From the NCBI GenBank assembly GCA_016716745.1, contig JADJVD010000004.1, forward strand, positions 186,001-250,000: a DNA stretch of 64,000 nucleotides, written 5' to 3'. The DNA comes from Hyphomicrobiales bacterium. Its GTDB lineage: Bacteria > Pseudomonadota > Alphaproteobacteria > Rhizobiales > Beijerinckiaceae. Both the position numbers and the translations under genes were made by a program. Under the pieces are notes generated by a model, which did not search any database, had not been told where the DNA came from, and saw only the letters and a program-made list of their open reading frames with translations. Numbering within the stretch: the first letter of the stretch is position 1; each line of letters begins with the position of its first letter. Below, piece after piece: positions 42,108-51,073 of the stretch.

Positions 42108-42500
42108 TTGCGTTCCGTCGTCGCCGCCGCCGCGTTCTCGCTCGTCATGGCTTTGGCGCCGCTCGCCGCGCGCGCGGCGTGCGAGCATTCGCCCGTCCGC
42201 TTCCAGCCGAACGGGCGCGAGCGCGTGTCGATGGTCGTGACGCGCGACAGCGCCTGCACGATCTTCGCCACCTCGAGCCTGACGGCGAATATGGGTGGCA
42301 TTTCGAGCTATGTCGGCACCACGGTCGCCCGCCGTCCGGCGCATGGCGTGGCCGGCGTCGCGTCCAAGCACGAGTGGGGCTACAAGCCCAATCCGGGCTA
42401 CGCCGGCCGCGACTCCTTCGCGATGGAGATGCGCTTCACGCGCATGAACTCGACGCAGGTGGAGCGAATGACGGTCGACATCGACGTCACCGTCCGCTGA
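42108..42500 (+). CDS. Small secreted protein, cadherin-like pattern (paralogue 3)
   Basis: This 130-residue paralogue of the preceding gene has a signal peptide (about 1-23, ending ARAAC), two cysteines (ACEHSP, SACTIF), and the same domain: HGVAGVASKHEWGYKPNPGY, GRDSFAMEMRF, and VDIDVTVR at the end. It starts at a TTG (42108) behind AAAGGGAGA; the frame has no better ATG. It closes the operon headed by the caspase-like gene. Function is unknown. Confidence 0.7.
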   Translation: MRSVVAAAAFSLVMALAPLAARAACEHSPVRFQPNGRERVSMVVTRDSACTIFATSSLTANMGGISSYVGTTVARRPAHGVAGVASKHEWGYKPNPGYAGRDSFAMEMRFTRMNSTQVERMTVDIDVTVR

Positions 42501-42608
42501 GGGCGCGCGCACGATCGGGCGGCGCGTTCGAGGCCGATGGCCGTATGCATCGCCAATCCGGGCGCCACACATGTCAACGGCTGGCGCCTCCGGGGCGCGC
42601 CGGCGGCG

Positions 42609-42635
42609 GCCCGCGTTGCGCGCGCGGGCGGTTTT
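42609..42635 (+). terminator. Terminator-like hairpin after the caspase operon
   Basis: GCCCGCG and CGCGGGC pair over 7 bp around a 7-nt loop and are followed by GGTTTT. It lies 108 bp after the last small secreted protein gene and 69 bp before thrS, a sensible place to end the operon. The U-tract is short. Confidence 0.45.
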
Positions 42636-42703
42636 GATGTATTCGCTGCTCCGCAATTCGCTTACGCCGGCTCGTCTCGGCGAGTGAGCCTCAAGGAGCA
42701 GAC

Positions 42704-44677
42704 ATGATCTCCGTCACCTTTCCGGACGGCGCCTCGCGCCATTTCGCCCCCGGCGTCTCCGGCCTCGACATCGCCAAGTCCATTTCGCCCTCGCTCGCCA
42801 AGCGCACCGTCGCGATGGTTCTCGACGGCGCGCTCGCCGATCTTGCCGATCCGATCGTCAAGGACTCGAAGATCGAGTTCGTCGGCCGCGAGGATCCGCG
42901 CGCGCTCGAACTCATCCGTCACGACGCCGCGCATGTGCTGGCCGAGGCGGTGCAGGCGCTCTGGCCCGGCACGCAGGTGACCATCGGCCCGGTGATCGAC
43001 AACGGCTTCTATTACGACTTCTACAAGAACGAGCCGTTCACGCCGGAGGATTTTCCGGCGATCGAGAAGAAGATGCGCGAGATCATCGCGCGCGACGCGC
43101 CCTTCACCAAGGAGGTGTGGTCGCGCGACAAGGCCAAGTCCTTCTTCGAGACCAAGGGCGAGGCGTTCAAGGTCGAACTCGTCGACGCCATTCCGGCCGA
43201 TCAGGATCTGAAGATCTACAAGCAGGGCGACTGGCTCGACCTCTGCCGCGGCCCGCACATGACCTCGGTCGGCAAGGTCGGCTCGGCGTTCAAGCTGATG
43301 AAGGTCGCCGGCGCCTACTGGCGCGGCGACTCGACCAAGCCGATGCTGAGCCGCATCTACGGCACGGCCTTCGCCAAGCAGGAGGACCTCGATCTCTACA
43401 TCAAGCAGATCGAGGAGGCCGAGAAGCGCGACCATCGCAAGATCGGCCGCGAGATGGACCTGTTCCACTTCCAGGAGGAAGGGCCGGGCGTCGTCTTCTG
43501 GCATGCGAAGGGCTGGCGCATGTTCCAGGAGCTGACGGCCTATATGCGCCGTCGCCTCGCCGCCGATTACGACGAGGTGAACGCGCCGCAGATTCTCGAC
43601 AAGTCGCTGTGGGAAATGTCCGGCCATTGGGGCTGGTATTCCGACAACATGTTCGCGGTGAAGTCGGCGACGGCCTTCCTGCGCCCGAACGATCCGGACG
43701 CCGACCAGCGCCTGTTCGCGCTGAAGCCGATGAACTGCCCCGGCCATGTGCAGATCTTCAAGCACGGGCTGAAGAGCTATCGCGACCTGCCGATCCGCCT
43801 CGCCGAGTTCGGCGCGGTGCATCGCTACGAGCCGTCGGGCGCGCTGCACGGGCTGATGCGCGTGCGCGGCTTCACGCAGGACGACGCGCACATCTTCTGC
43901 ACGGAAGAGCAGCTCGAGACCGAGTGCATGATGATCAACGATCTCATTCTCTCGGTCTATTCCGACTTCGGCTTCGACGAGATCGTCGTCAAGCTGTCGA
44001 CGCGGCCGGAGAAGCGCGTCGGCTCGGACGAGAACTGGGATCTGGCCGAAGCGATCATGACGCGCGTGCTCGACAAGATCGCCGCGCAGTCGGGCGGGCG
44101 CATCAAGACGGGGATCAACGAGGGCGAGGGCGCCTTCTACGGGCCGAAGTTCGAATACACGCTGCGCGACGCGATCGGCCGCGACTGGCAGTGCGGCACC
44201 ACGCAGATCGACTTCAACCTGCCCGAGCGGTTCGACGCGTTCTACGTCGCGCCGGACGGCTCGAAGAAGCGGCCGGTGATGGTGCATCGCGCGATCTGCG
44301 GCTCGATGGAGCGGTTCCTCGGCATCCTGATCGAGAACTACGCCGGGCACTTCCCGCTCTGGCTCGCGCCCGAGCAGGTGGTGGTGGCGACGATCACCAA
44401 CGAGGCGGACGACTACGCGCACAAGGTGGTGGAGCAGGCGATGGGCGCGGGCTTGCGCGCGCGCGCCGATCTGCGCAACGAGAAGATCACCTACAAGGTG
44501 CGCGAGCACTCGCTGGCCAAGGTTCCGGCGTTGCTCGTCGTCGGCCGCAAGGAGGCGGCCGAGGGGCTCGTCTCGGTGCGCCGTCTCGGCTCGAACGATC
44601 AGACCGTGATGCCGGCGGCGCAGGCGCTCGCCATGCTGGCGAAGGAGGCGACCGCGCCCGATCTTGCGCGTCGCTGA
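42704..44677 (+). CDS. thrS: Threonyl-tRNA synthetase
   Basis: The 657-residue class II synthetase attaches threonine to tRNA-Thr. It has the N-terminal TGS domain (about 1-60), an editing domain with H-x3-H in RHDAAHVLAEAV, then the catalytic core. Core features are MNCPGHVQIF with the zinc cysteine and GLMRVRGFTQDDAHIF (motif 2). The class II motif 3 is GSMERFLGILIE. The C-terminal anticodon domain starts about 560. The ATG at 42704 has AAGGAG before it. It is monocistronic. No T-box is visible upstream, as expected outside Gram-positives. Confidence 0.97.
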   Translation: MISVTFPDGASRHFAPGVSGLDIAKSISPSLAKRTVAMVLDGALADLADPIVKDSKIEFVGREDPRALELIRHDAAHVLAEAVQALWPGTQVTIGPVIDNGFYYDFYKNEPFTPEDFPAIEKKMREIIARDAPFTKEVWSRDKAKSFFETKGEAFKVELVDAIPADQDLKIYKQGDWLDLCRGPHMTSVGKVGSAFKLMKVAGAYWRGDSTKPMLSRIYGTAFAKQEDLDLYIKQIEEAEKRDHRKIGREMDLFHFQEEGPGVVFWHAKGWRMFQELTAYMRRRLAADYDEVNAPQILDKSLWEMSGHWGWYSDNMFAVKSATAFLRPNDPDADQRLFALKPMNCPGHVQIFKHGLKSYRDLPIRLAEFGAVHRYEPSGALHGLMRVRGFTQDDAHIFCTEEQLETECMMINDLILSVYSDFGFDEIVVKLSTRPEKRVGSDENWDLAEAIMTRVLDKIAAQSGGRIKTGINEGEGAFYGPKFEYTLRDAIGRDWQCGTTQIDFNLPERFDAFYVAPDGSKKRPVMVHRAICGSMERFLGILIENYAGHFPLWLAPEQVVVATITNEADDYAHKVVEQAMGAGLRARADLRNEKITYKVREHSLAKVPALLVVGRKEAAEGLVSVRRLGSNDQTVMPAAQALAMLAKEATAPDLARR

Positions 44678-44767
44678 GCCGATAGTGAGGGTGCGGCGAC
44701 ACACGCCGCGCCCGTATCCGCGCGCCTAAAGTCGGCCTGCCTGCATATTTCGCAGGGAGGGCGATAC

Positions 44768-45619
44768 ATGGTGGACAATCTTCCCCCCGTCGGGCGCTAT
44801 TCGCCGACATCGGGGCTCATCATCGACCGCACCGGCAATGCGGTGGCGATCTCCGGGGCGATGGAGCTGTTCGGCGAGGCGGCGACGCCCGATATGGCGA
44901 CGACGCTGCAGAACACGATCAACACGGCCTGGACGCAGAGTTTTCCGGACGGGCACACGGTGACGTGCAGCGTCCGCATCCAGTTCCGCGTCCCCGGCGC
45001 GCAGGCGACCGGACTGACGACGATCAACGCGCGGCGCCTGAACGACGGCGTGCCGTCCGAGACCGACAATTACGGCCGGCGCGACATCCTTCTCAACGTG
45101 ACGCGGCGGGACGCGACGACATGGGTCATCGCGCATGAGTTCGGCCACTCGCTCGGGCTCGACGACCGTTATTCGGAGACGGTGCTGAGCAAGCTGTTCG
45201 GCGGCAGGCAGATCGGCAGCTACACCACCCCGCGCGACACCAGCGTCGAGGCCGGCTACGAGGGCCGGATGATGGGCGCGACGGGTGGCACGGTCGACGG
45301 ACAGACGGCGACCGACCTCGTCAGCGAGACGACGCCGAGCCCCAACTGGATCAACAGCGACAACGCGATCCGCAACTGGATCGCCGCGCATTCGCGCGCC
45401 GAGCTCGCGCGCATCGCGATTCGCGACCGGCTCACCATGTTCCGCACGCTGATGGAGTGGTGGATCTCGGACGAGGACGTCGCCGCCATGCGCGCGATCT
45501 GCGCCAGCGTCGGCGCGCGCGGCGACGCAACGACGCTGCGCAACGGCGTCAACCTGTCCGACTTCACCGATCTCGGCCAGCGAACGACGATCCGCGTCGC
45601 CTTCGCGCAGATGCCGTGA
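44768..45619 (+). CDS. Zinc metallopeptidase-like protein without signal peptide
   Basis: This 283-residue protein carries the full metzincin/gluzincin-type zinc site H123-E-F-G-H127 followed by SLGLDDRYSE, so two histidines, the catalytic glutamate and an aspartate third ligand are possible. No signal peptide or membrane segment is present. The N-terminal part is strand-rich, with one cysteine. The C-terminal part has a helical region (about 180-250). I recognise no specific family. A leaderless protease may be delivered by a dedicated secretion apparatus or act inside the cell. The ATG at 44768 has AGGGAGGG 6 bases before it. Confidence 0.6.
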   Translation: MVDNLPPVGRYSPTSGLIIDRTGNAVAISGAMELFGEAATPDMATTLQNTINTAWTQSFPDGHTVTCSVRIQFRVPGAQATGLTTINARRLNDGVPSETDNYGRRDILLNVTRRDATTWVIAHEFGHSLGLDDRYSETVLSKLFGGRQIGSYTTPRDTSVEAGYEGRMMGATGGTVDGQTATDLVSETTPSPNWINSDNAIRNWIAAHSRAELARIAIRDRLTMFRTLMEWWISDEDVAAMRAICASVGARGDATTLRNGVNLSDFTDLGQRTTIRVAFAQMP

Positions 45620-45620
45620 G

Positions 45621-45932
45621 CTACGGCGCGCTCGCGCGGATGTAGGCGGAGAGGTCCGTGATCTCGTCGCGGGTCAGCGCCATGTCCGGCATACGGGTGT
45701 GGGTGACGGCCAGATAGGTCTCGAGCGGCGGCGCGTCCGGCCGGCGGGCGATGGCGGCGAAGCTCGGCGCGTCGGGCGTCGCGCGCGTCTGCGTCGGGCT
45801 CACGAGATGGCAGGAGGCGCACCAGCGGTTCGCCAGCGTCTCGCCGCGCGCGAGATCGACGGCCGCCGCGGCCGTCGGCGCGAGCGCGAGCGCCAGAAGC
45901 GCGAGGGCGAGCAGGGGGAAGCGGCGTCGCAT
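45621..45932 (-). CDS. Small c-type cytochrome
   Basis: This 103-residue protein has an N-terminal signal (about 1-25) and a single CASCH haem site (residues 38-42). The sixth ligand is probably the methionine in HTRMPDMALT. It is a class I-type periplasmic monohaem cytochrome. No oxidase or dehydrogenase partner is adjacent, so the electron partner is unknown. The ATG at 45932 is preferred over a TTG six bases upstream. The stop is 2 bp from the convergent metallopeptidase-like gene. Confidence 0.85.
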   Translation of the reverse strand: MRRRFPLLALALLALALAPTAAAAVDLARGETLANRWCASCHLVSPTQTRATPDAPSFAAIARRPDAPPLETYLAVTHTRMPDMALTRDEITDLSAYIRASAP

Positions 45933-46007
45933 GGTCAAACCTCCGGTCGAGGACGAGACTGGCGCCGTCCGCCGATCGGCGCCTTGCGGCGGATCAGAAC
46001 CGCCGGG

Positions 46008-46244
46008 TCAGAACGCCTTGAAGGTGAGGATCGTCTTGGTGTCGACGATGCCGGGGATGATCTGCACGTTCTTGCCGACGAAGTGGCCGATGTCGACGTC
46101 CTTCTCAACATAGAATTTGGCGAGAATGTCGAAGTCGCCGGCGATGGAATAAATCTCGCTGGCGATCTCGGCCTCGGCGAGGGCGCTGGCGACCTCGTAG
46201 GTCTTGCCGAGCGCGCATTTGATCTCGACGAAGAAGGTCTGCAT
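46008..46244 (-). CDS. Lrp/AsnC ligand-binding domain, stand-alone (RAM)
   Basis: This 78-residue protein is only the C-terminal effector-binding (RAM) domain of Lrp/AsnC regulators, with no helix-turn-helix. Visible blocks are FVEIKCALGKTYEVASALAE, IYSIAGDFDILAKFYVE and PGIVDTKTILTF. Such stand-alone domains form oligomers and bind amino acids. The target is not obvious from the neighbours. The start is the ATG at 46244. Confidence 0.88.
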   Translation of the reverse strand: MQTFFVEIKCALGKTYEVASALAEAEIASEIYSIAGDFDILAKFYVEKDVDIGHFVGKNVQIIPGIVDTKTILTFKAF

Positions 46245-46296
46245 CGCGGGCGTCCTGACTGGAATTCCGGGGTGCGCGCGGGGAGTCGGCGCGGCG

Positions 46297-47295
46297 CTAT
46301 TGTGCGACGACTTCCACGTCGCGGTCGAGCGCGGAGGTGACGCGGAAGGTCGTCTGGTAGGTCTTGTCCTGATGGCGGGCGATGGCGACATATTCGCCCT
46401 CCGCCAGCACCAGCGAGGGGAAGGCGCCGATCAGCTCGCGGATCACGTCGCCGCCGGGGGTGAGGACGGTGAAAAGCGTGTTGGGCAGCGCCTCGCCGCC
46501 CGGCGCGTTGACGAGCTTCAGCGTCAGCGTCGCGGCGCGGTGGCGCAGCGTGGCGTCGATCAGCTTGCCCGCCGGCACGCGCAGATCGGCTGTGACGACC
46601 GAATTGGTGACGAGCTCCTTCGGCGCCTCCACGCCGGCCTTGGGCTGGTTGGCCTGAAGGGAGGGGGCGATGGCGTCGAGATAGGTCGAGACGATGTGGT
46701 AGGAGCCCTCGGGCAGGCGCAGCACGTCGCCCGGCCGGGCGCCGGAGACCACGAGCTTGGCTTCCGAATTGCCCTTCTCCGGCACGAACACCGACAGGGC
46801 GATGCGCGTCCTGGCGATCGGCTGGTCGCCGAGCGTGGCGGTGATGCGCAGCGCGCCGGCCGAAATCGCCAGCCGCTCGGTCGTCTGCCCGCCGGCGACG
46901 ACGATGCGCTTCGAGGCGCTGGCGAGGCCGTAGGCGGCGTGGACCATGTAGGTTCCGTCCGCCAGCGGCATGGCGGGGGCGGGCTCGCCCGACTGTGCCA
47001 CCACGGGGCGCGTCCCGTTGTCCTCAGCGCGCTCGCGGTAGACCCGCCAGGTCAGGCCCGAGCGAATCGGCTGACGAGCGCCGGCGAGCGTGGCGGACAG
47101 ATAGACGACGCCGCGCCCGGCCTCGACGGTTGGCGCGGAGGGGGCGGCGCCCATCGTGGTCGCGCCGCCGGAGCTGGCGGGCGGCGTGGTCTGGCCGCCC
47201 GTCGGAGCCGGCCCTTGTTGCGCAAACGCGTGCGAGGCGGCGAGCGCGCAGGCCGCGACGAGGATCGCTCGGAGCTTCGAAAATCGTCCGGTCAC
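46297..47295 (-). CDS. Secreted beta-rich protein of unknown function
   Basis: The 332-residue protein starts at GTG 47295, with a signal peptide (about 1-25, ending AFAQ). A Gly/Pro/Thr-rich linker follows. The rest is three or more similar beta-strand units, such as RGVVYLSATLAGARQPIRSG, LRITATLGDQPIARTRIALS and LTLKLVNAPGGEALPNTLFT. These look like Ig-like or carboxypeptidase-regulatory-like repeats, suited to surface or envelope binding. No enzyme motif is found. The gene follows the YfhO-like gene by 8 bp, so they are likely co-expressed. Confidence 0.65.
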   Translation of the reverse strand: MTGRFSKLRAILVAACALAASHAFAQQGPAPTGGQTTPPASSGGATTMGAAPSAPTVEAGRGVVYLSATLAGARQPIRSGLTWRVYRERAEDNGTRPVVAQSGEPAPAMPLADGTYMVHAAYGLASASKRIVVAGGQTTERLAISAGALRITATLGDQPIARTRIALSVFVPEKGNSEAKLVVSGARPGDVLRLPEGSYHIVSTYLDAIAPSLQANQPKAGVEAPKELVTNSVVTADLRVPAGKLIDATLRHRAATLTLKLVNAPGGEALPNTLFTVLTPGGDVIRELIGAFPSLVLAEGEYVAIARHQDKTYQTTFRVTSALDRDVEVVAQ

Positions 47296-47303
47296 GCGCT
47301 GTC

Positions 47304-49724
47304 TCACTCGCCCTCTTCGACGTGGCCGCGCAGGCTGCTGGCGGCGGCGGCGAGATTGGCCAGCGAAAATGGCCTGAAGATGAACTCGACGCGATGGCGG
47401 CCGGCGCCGACCTCGACGCCGCGGAACAGCAGGTTGGCGCGCACCACCGGCGTCGCCGCGCCGTCCACCTCGGCCGTCCAGCCCGGATAATAGAGATCGT
47501 GCAGGACGAGAAGCCCGGCGCGCTCGGCGTTCACCTCGATGCTGACGCGGTCGTTGGCGTAGCCGACGATGCGGACCTCGCCCGCCGGCCCGGCGTCGGC
47601 GGCCGGCTCGCTCGACAGACGCGACCAGAGCTGGCCGCGCTGGTCGCCCTCGACCAGCGCCTCGCGAGTCTTGTCGAACTCGGGCAGGGCCTTCTCGTCG
47701 AGAACGGTCGCCAGATCGGCCGGGATCACGCGGCCGGCGAGGAAGGCGCGCGGCTGCGCCTTGTTGAAGCGATAGACGTACATGTGTTCGCCGGCGAAGA
47801 TCTCGGTCGCCGATTTCGGCCGGGGAATGTGGTGCGGCCAGTCGGCGATCGGCCGGTCGATGACGAGATATTCGACGCCGAGCAGCGAGGCGAGGCGGCA
47901 GCGATAGCCGCGGAACGTCTCCGGGAAATGCCGCAGCGAGACGTCGCCGGCGTTCTCGCCGGGGCCGACGGCGCGCTGATATTCGGCGATGCGCAGGGGG
48001 TTGTAGCCGATCGTGTCCTCGAGGCGCAGCGCCATCGAGGCGTTCATCCACGGGCCGGACAGGCCGAGCACCTCCACGCGCGGGCGCCCCCCTTCCGCGG
48101 CGCGCTGCGCCATATCAGTGCGCAGGGCGGACAGCGCGGCGCTCTCGGTCGCGGTCATGCGGTCGTAGACGGAATAACGCGTCGCCGCTTCCGCGTTCAG
48201 CGAGGAGGCCGCGTTGCGCCAGACGAGATCGGCGCCGGTGAGCGCGACAAGGGCGAGCGCGACGGCGCGGCCGCGCCGCGCGTCGGGCGCGAGCGCCAGC
48301 GCCGCCAGCGCCGCGCCGGCGAGCGCGAGCTGCGGCAGCAGGGAGGTCAGCGCCTGTCCGAGCTTCTTCTGGTCGGCGGCGAAGTCGAGCGCGAGGATCA
48401 GCACGGCGAGGACGCCGAGGAGCGTCGCGCCCGCCGCCAGCGCGGGGAGCGGCCGGCGCCACTCGACGCGCGGCGCGCCGTCGCGAATGTAACGATGCAG
48501 CAGATAGCCGGCGCAGATCGACAGCGCGAAATTGAGCAGGAAGGTCGCGTCCGCGGGGCGACGGTAGAGCGACACGCCGGGCATCAGATCGAACGCCCAG
48601 GCGAAGAGCGGCGTCGCCCGGCCGATGGCGTAGATCAGCGCCAGCAGCGCCAGCAGGGCGAAGAAGCGCGCGCCATTGTCGAAGAGGCGGCGGCCGGCGA
48701 GGCCGTGCCAGACGAACAGGACGGCCGGAACGAGGCCGAGATAGAGGTAGTTGACGTTGCGGTCGGTCCAGTCCGGCTCCGGGCTCGTCTCGTAACCGGG
48801 GCCGAAATAGGAATAATCCCAGTTGAGCGAGCCGAAGACGTTCGGCGCGAGGAGCGTGGCGAGGTTGACGGGCGCGAGCGAGCCCGTGACCGCGACGCCG
48901 AAGGCGATGGCGGGCCGGTTCGAGGCCGCCAGCAATTGCAGCGTCAGCAGCGTCGGCACGGCGAGGATGGCGGCGCCGACAAGTGCGGCGACCGCCAGCA
49001 CGCCGATGCGCGGGCGCAGATAGCCCCACACGGAAGGGGCGGCCACCGCCCGCCAGGCGACGTAGGAGATCAGCGTCAGGCCGCCGAGGAAGGCGACCTG
49101 ATCGCGCCCGAGCGTCATCAGCGCGGCGGCGACGCCGAAGGCGGCGGCCCACAGCTTCGAGCGCCGCTCGAGCGCGGTCTCGAGCAGGGCGAAGGCGATG
49201 GGCAGGAAGGCGTAGGAAAACACCATGCCGGTGTGTTGCAGACGGGCCGAGGCCGAGCCGCCGAGCACGAAGGCCATCGCGGCGAGCAGCGCGCCCTCCG
49301 GGGCCCAGCGGCGCATGCGGAACAGCGCCAGCACGCCGAAGCCGCCGCCGACGAGATGGGCGAGCACGGCCGCGTCGAACGCCTGCATCGACGCCTTGGG
49401 GAAGGCCCAGGCGAAGGCGAACATGGTCGGCGTGAAGAGGAGCGACTGGGGGTCCGCCGCCGAGGGGAAGCCGCCGAAATGATAGGGGTTCCAGGTCGGC
49501 GCCTCGCCACGGGCGAGCGAGTCGGCCAGAAACCGGAACATCGGGTAGAAATGGTTCTTGGAGTCCCACGGCACGACGGCGCCGGTCGACAGCCAGCACA
49601 GATAGGCGGTCCAGGCGAAGGCGATCAGGCCGAAATGGGTCGCGGCGACCTGCAACGGCGTCCAGCCGGCGCGGACGGAGGCCGGCGCGCGGGCGCCGCC
49701 CAAAGGCCAGTCGAGCGTGGTCAT
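47304..49724 (-). CDS. YfhO-like multi-spanning membrane protein
   Basis: The 806-residue protein has about 11-13 transmembrane helices in its first 470 residues and a periplasmic C-terminal domain. The first loop holds WDSKNHFYPMFRFLADSLARGE and PTWNPYHFGGFPSAADPQS, typical of YfhO/GT-C-like proteins, with the conserved acidic residues of the sugar site. The tail (about 720-806) is a beta-sandwich with DLYYPGWTAEVDG. YfhO proteins are linked to glycosylation of teichoic acids or other envelope polymers in Firmicutes; the role here is inference. It leads an operon with the secreted beta-rich protein. Confidence 0.82.
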   Translation of the reverse strand: MTTLDWPLGGARAPASVRAGWTPLQVAATHFGLIAFAWTAYLCWLSTGAVVPWDSKNHFYPMFRFLADSLARGEAPTWNPYHFGGFPSAADPQSLLFTPTMFAFAWAFPKASMQAFDAAVLAHLVGGGFGVLALFRMRRWAPEGALLAAMAFVLGGSASARLQHTGMVFSYAFLPIAFALLETALERRSKLWAAAFGVAAALMTLGRDQVAFLGGLTLISYVAWRAVAAPSVWGYLRPRIGVLAVAALVGAAILAVPTLLTLQLLAASNRPAIAFGVAVTGSLAPVNLATLLAPNVFGSLNWDYSYFGPGYETSPEPDWTDRNVNYLYLGLVPAVLFVWHGLAGRRLFDNGARFFALLALLALIYAIGRATPLFAWAFDLMPGVSLYRRPADATFLLNFALSICAGYLLHRYIRDGAPRVEWRRPLPALAAGATLLGVLAVLILALDFAADQKKLGQALTSLLPQLALAGAALAALALAPDARRGRAVALALVALTGADLVWRNAASSLNAEAATRYSVYDRMTATESAALSALRTDMAQRAAEGGRPRVEVLGLSGPWMNASMALRLEDTIGYNPLRIAEYQRAVGPGENAGDVSLRHFPETFRGYRCRLASLLGVEYLVIDRPIADWPHHIPRPKSATEIFAGEHMYVYRFNKAQPRAFLAGRVIPADLATVLDEKALPEFDKTREALVEGDQRGQLWSRLSSEPAADAGPAGEVRIVGYANDRVSIEVNAERAGLLVLHDLYYPGWTAEVDGAATPVVRANLLFRGVEVGAGRHRVEFIFRPFSLANLAAAASSLRGHVEEGE

Positions 49725-49897
49725 CGACGCGGCGCGCCCTGCCGCCGCGCTGCGGCTTGACCTGAGGCGCGCGCCCCGCGAAATGCTCTCGACCCGTAAC
49801 GCAACATCAAAGCTCTCCCGCGGCGCCGCTTCTAGCAGGCTCTTGCGGCCGGCGGACCCCCGCTTTTTCCACCTGCCACGAACCCGGTGAACTCCAC

Positions 49898-50461
49898 ATG
49901 AACGATGTGATTCAGTTGCTAAAAACGCGCCGGTCCACCCCGCCGCCGATGCTCGCCGCGCCCGGCCCGAATGCGGCCGAGCTGGAAACCCTGCTGACCA
50001 TCGCCAGCCGCGTGCCGGATCACGGCAAACTCGCGCCCTGGCGGTTCATCGTGTTCGAGGGCGAGGCGCGCGTGCGCGCCGGCGACATCGTGGCGCAGGT
50101 GGCGCAGGCGGACCGGCAGGACATGGACGCCGAGCAGATCGCCGCCGAGCGCCAGCGGATGACCGCCGCCCCGCTGGTCGTCGCCGTCGTCTCGACGGCG
50201 AGGCCGCATCCGAAGGTCCCCGTCAGCGAGCAGGTCTCGTCGGCTGCCGCCTGCTGCATGAACCTGCTGATCGCCGCGCGGGCGATGGGGTTCGGCGCCT
50301 CGTGGCTGACGAACTGGTTCGCCTTCGACCGGCGGGCGCTGTCGCTGCTCGGCGTCAAGGACGACGAGACGATTGCGGGCTTCATTCACATCGGCTCGCC
50401 GACGGGCGCGCTCGAGGACCGGCCGCGGCCGGCGCTTGCGGACATCGTGACGAGGTTCTGA
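49898..50461 (+). CDS. Nitroreductase family protein
   Basis: This 187-residue FMN enzyme is of the short YdjA-like group. It has the FMN arginine segment LLKTRRSTPPPML, ASRVPDHGKLAPWRFIVFEG, and SSAAACCMNLLIAARAMGFGASWLT. The compact form with no insertion points to a YdjA-type flavoprotein. The natural substrate is unknown; nitro-aromatics and quinones are common in vitro. The start is the ATG at 49898. It is followed 2 bp later by a flavin reductase-like gene, which suggests a joint redox role. Confidence 0.9.
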   Translation: MNDVIQLLKTRRSTPPPMLAAPGPNAAELETLLTIASRVPDHGKLAPWRFIVFEGEARVRAGDIVAQVAQADRQDMDAEQIAAERQRMTAAPLVVAVVSTARPHPKVPVSEQVSSAAACCMNLLIAARAMGFGASWLTNWFAFDRRALSLLGVKDDETIAGFIHIGSPTGALEDRPRPALADIVTRF

Positions 50462-50463
50462 CC

Positions 50464-51069
50464 ATGCTGTTCTACGAGCCGGCGCGGCGCGACAAATCGA
50501 TTCTGCCGCACGATCCGATCAAGGCGCTGATCGCGCCGAGGCCGATCGGCTGGGTGTCGACGATCTCGAGCAAGGGCGAGATCAACCTGGCCCCCTACAG
50601 CTTCTTCAACCAGATCCATTCGAGCCCGGCGATCCTCGCCTTCGCCAGCGACGGGCAGAAGGATTCGATCACCAATCTGATGCAGATCGGCGAATTCGTC
50701 TGGAGCCTGCCGACGCTCGCGCAAAAGGACGCAATGAACGCCACGAGCGCCACGCTGCCCTACGGCCGCAACGAGTTCGAACATGCGGGGCTGGCGATGG
50801 CGGACGCGCGGATGGTGCGCCCCAAGCGCGTCGTCGGCGCGCCGGCCGCGCTCGAATGCCGGCTGTGCGAGATCATCCGGCTGAAGGATTCGGACGGCCG
50901 CGAACTCGACGGCTGGATGGCGATCGGCGAGGTCGTCGGCGTGCATATCGACGAGACGTTCATCCGCGCGGGCCGGGTCGACACGGCCGCGATGCGCCCC
51001 ATCGCGCGCTGCGGTTATCACGACTATGCGGTGGTCGACGAACTGTTCGAGATGAGGCGGCCGGCCTGA
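50464..51069 (+). CDS. Flavin reductase-like (FMN-binding split barrel) protein
   Basis: This 201-residue protein of the flavoredoxin/flavin reductase-like group carries RPIGWVSTISSKGEINLAPYSFFNQI and AFASDGQKDSITNL, both FMN-binding elements, and ends with HDYAVVDELFEMRRP. It could reduce flavins or act with the nitroreductase encoded 2 bp upstream. The start is the ATG at 50464. It is convergent with the HAD gene, 4 bp apart. Confidence 0.88.
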   Translation: MLFYEPARRDKSILPHDPIKALIAPRPIGWVSTISSKGEINLAPYSFFNQIHSSPAILAFASDGQKDSITNLMQIGEFVWSLPTLAQKDAMNATSATLPYGRNEFEHAGLAMADARMVRPKRVVGAPAALECRLCEIIRLKDSDGRELDGWMAIGEVVGVHIDETFIRAGRVDTAAMRPIARCGYHDYAVVDELFEMRRPA

Positions 51070-51073
51070 GGCG

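Noticed and set aside
42501..42703. T-box or other riboswitch before thrS
   Set aside because: No T-box consensus or antiterminator alternative is visible. Only a simple terminator-like hairpin was found.
46995..49760. Plus-strand open frame of 921 codons opposite the YfhO-like gene
   Set aside because: It is a shadow frame caused by high GC at codon position three of the real minus-strand genes. It is Arg/Gly/Glu-rich with no domain pattern.
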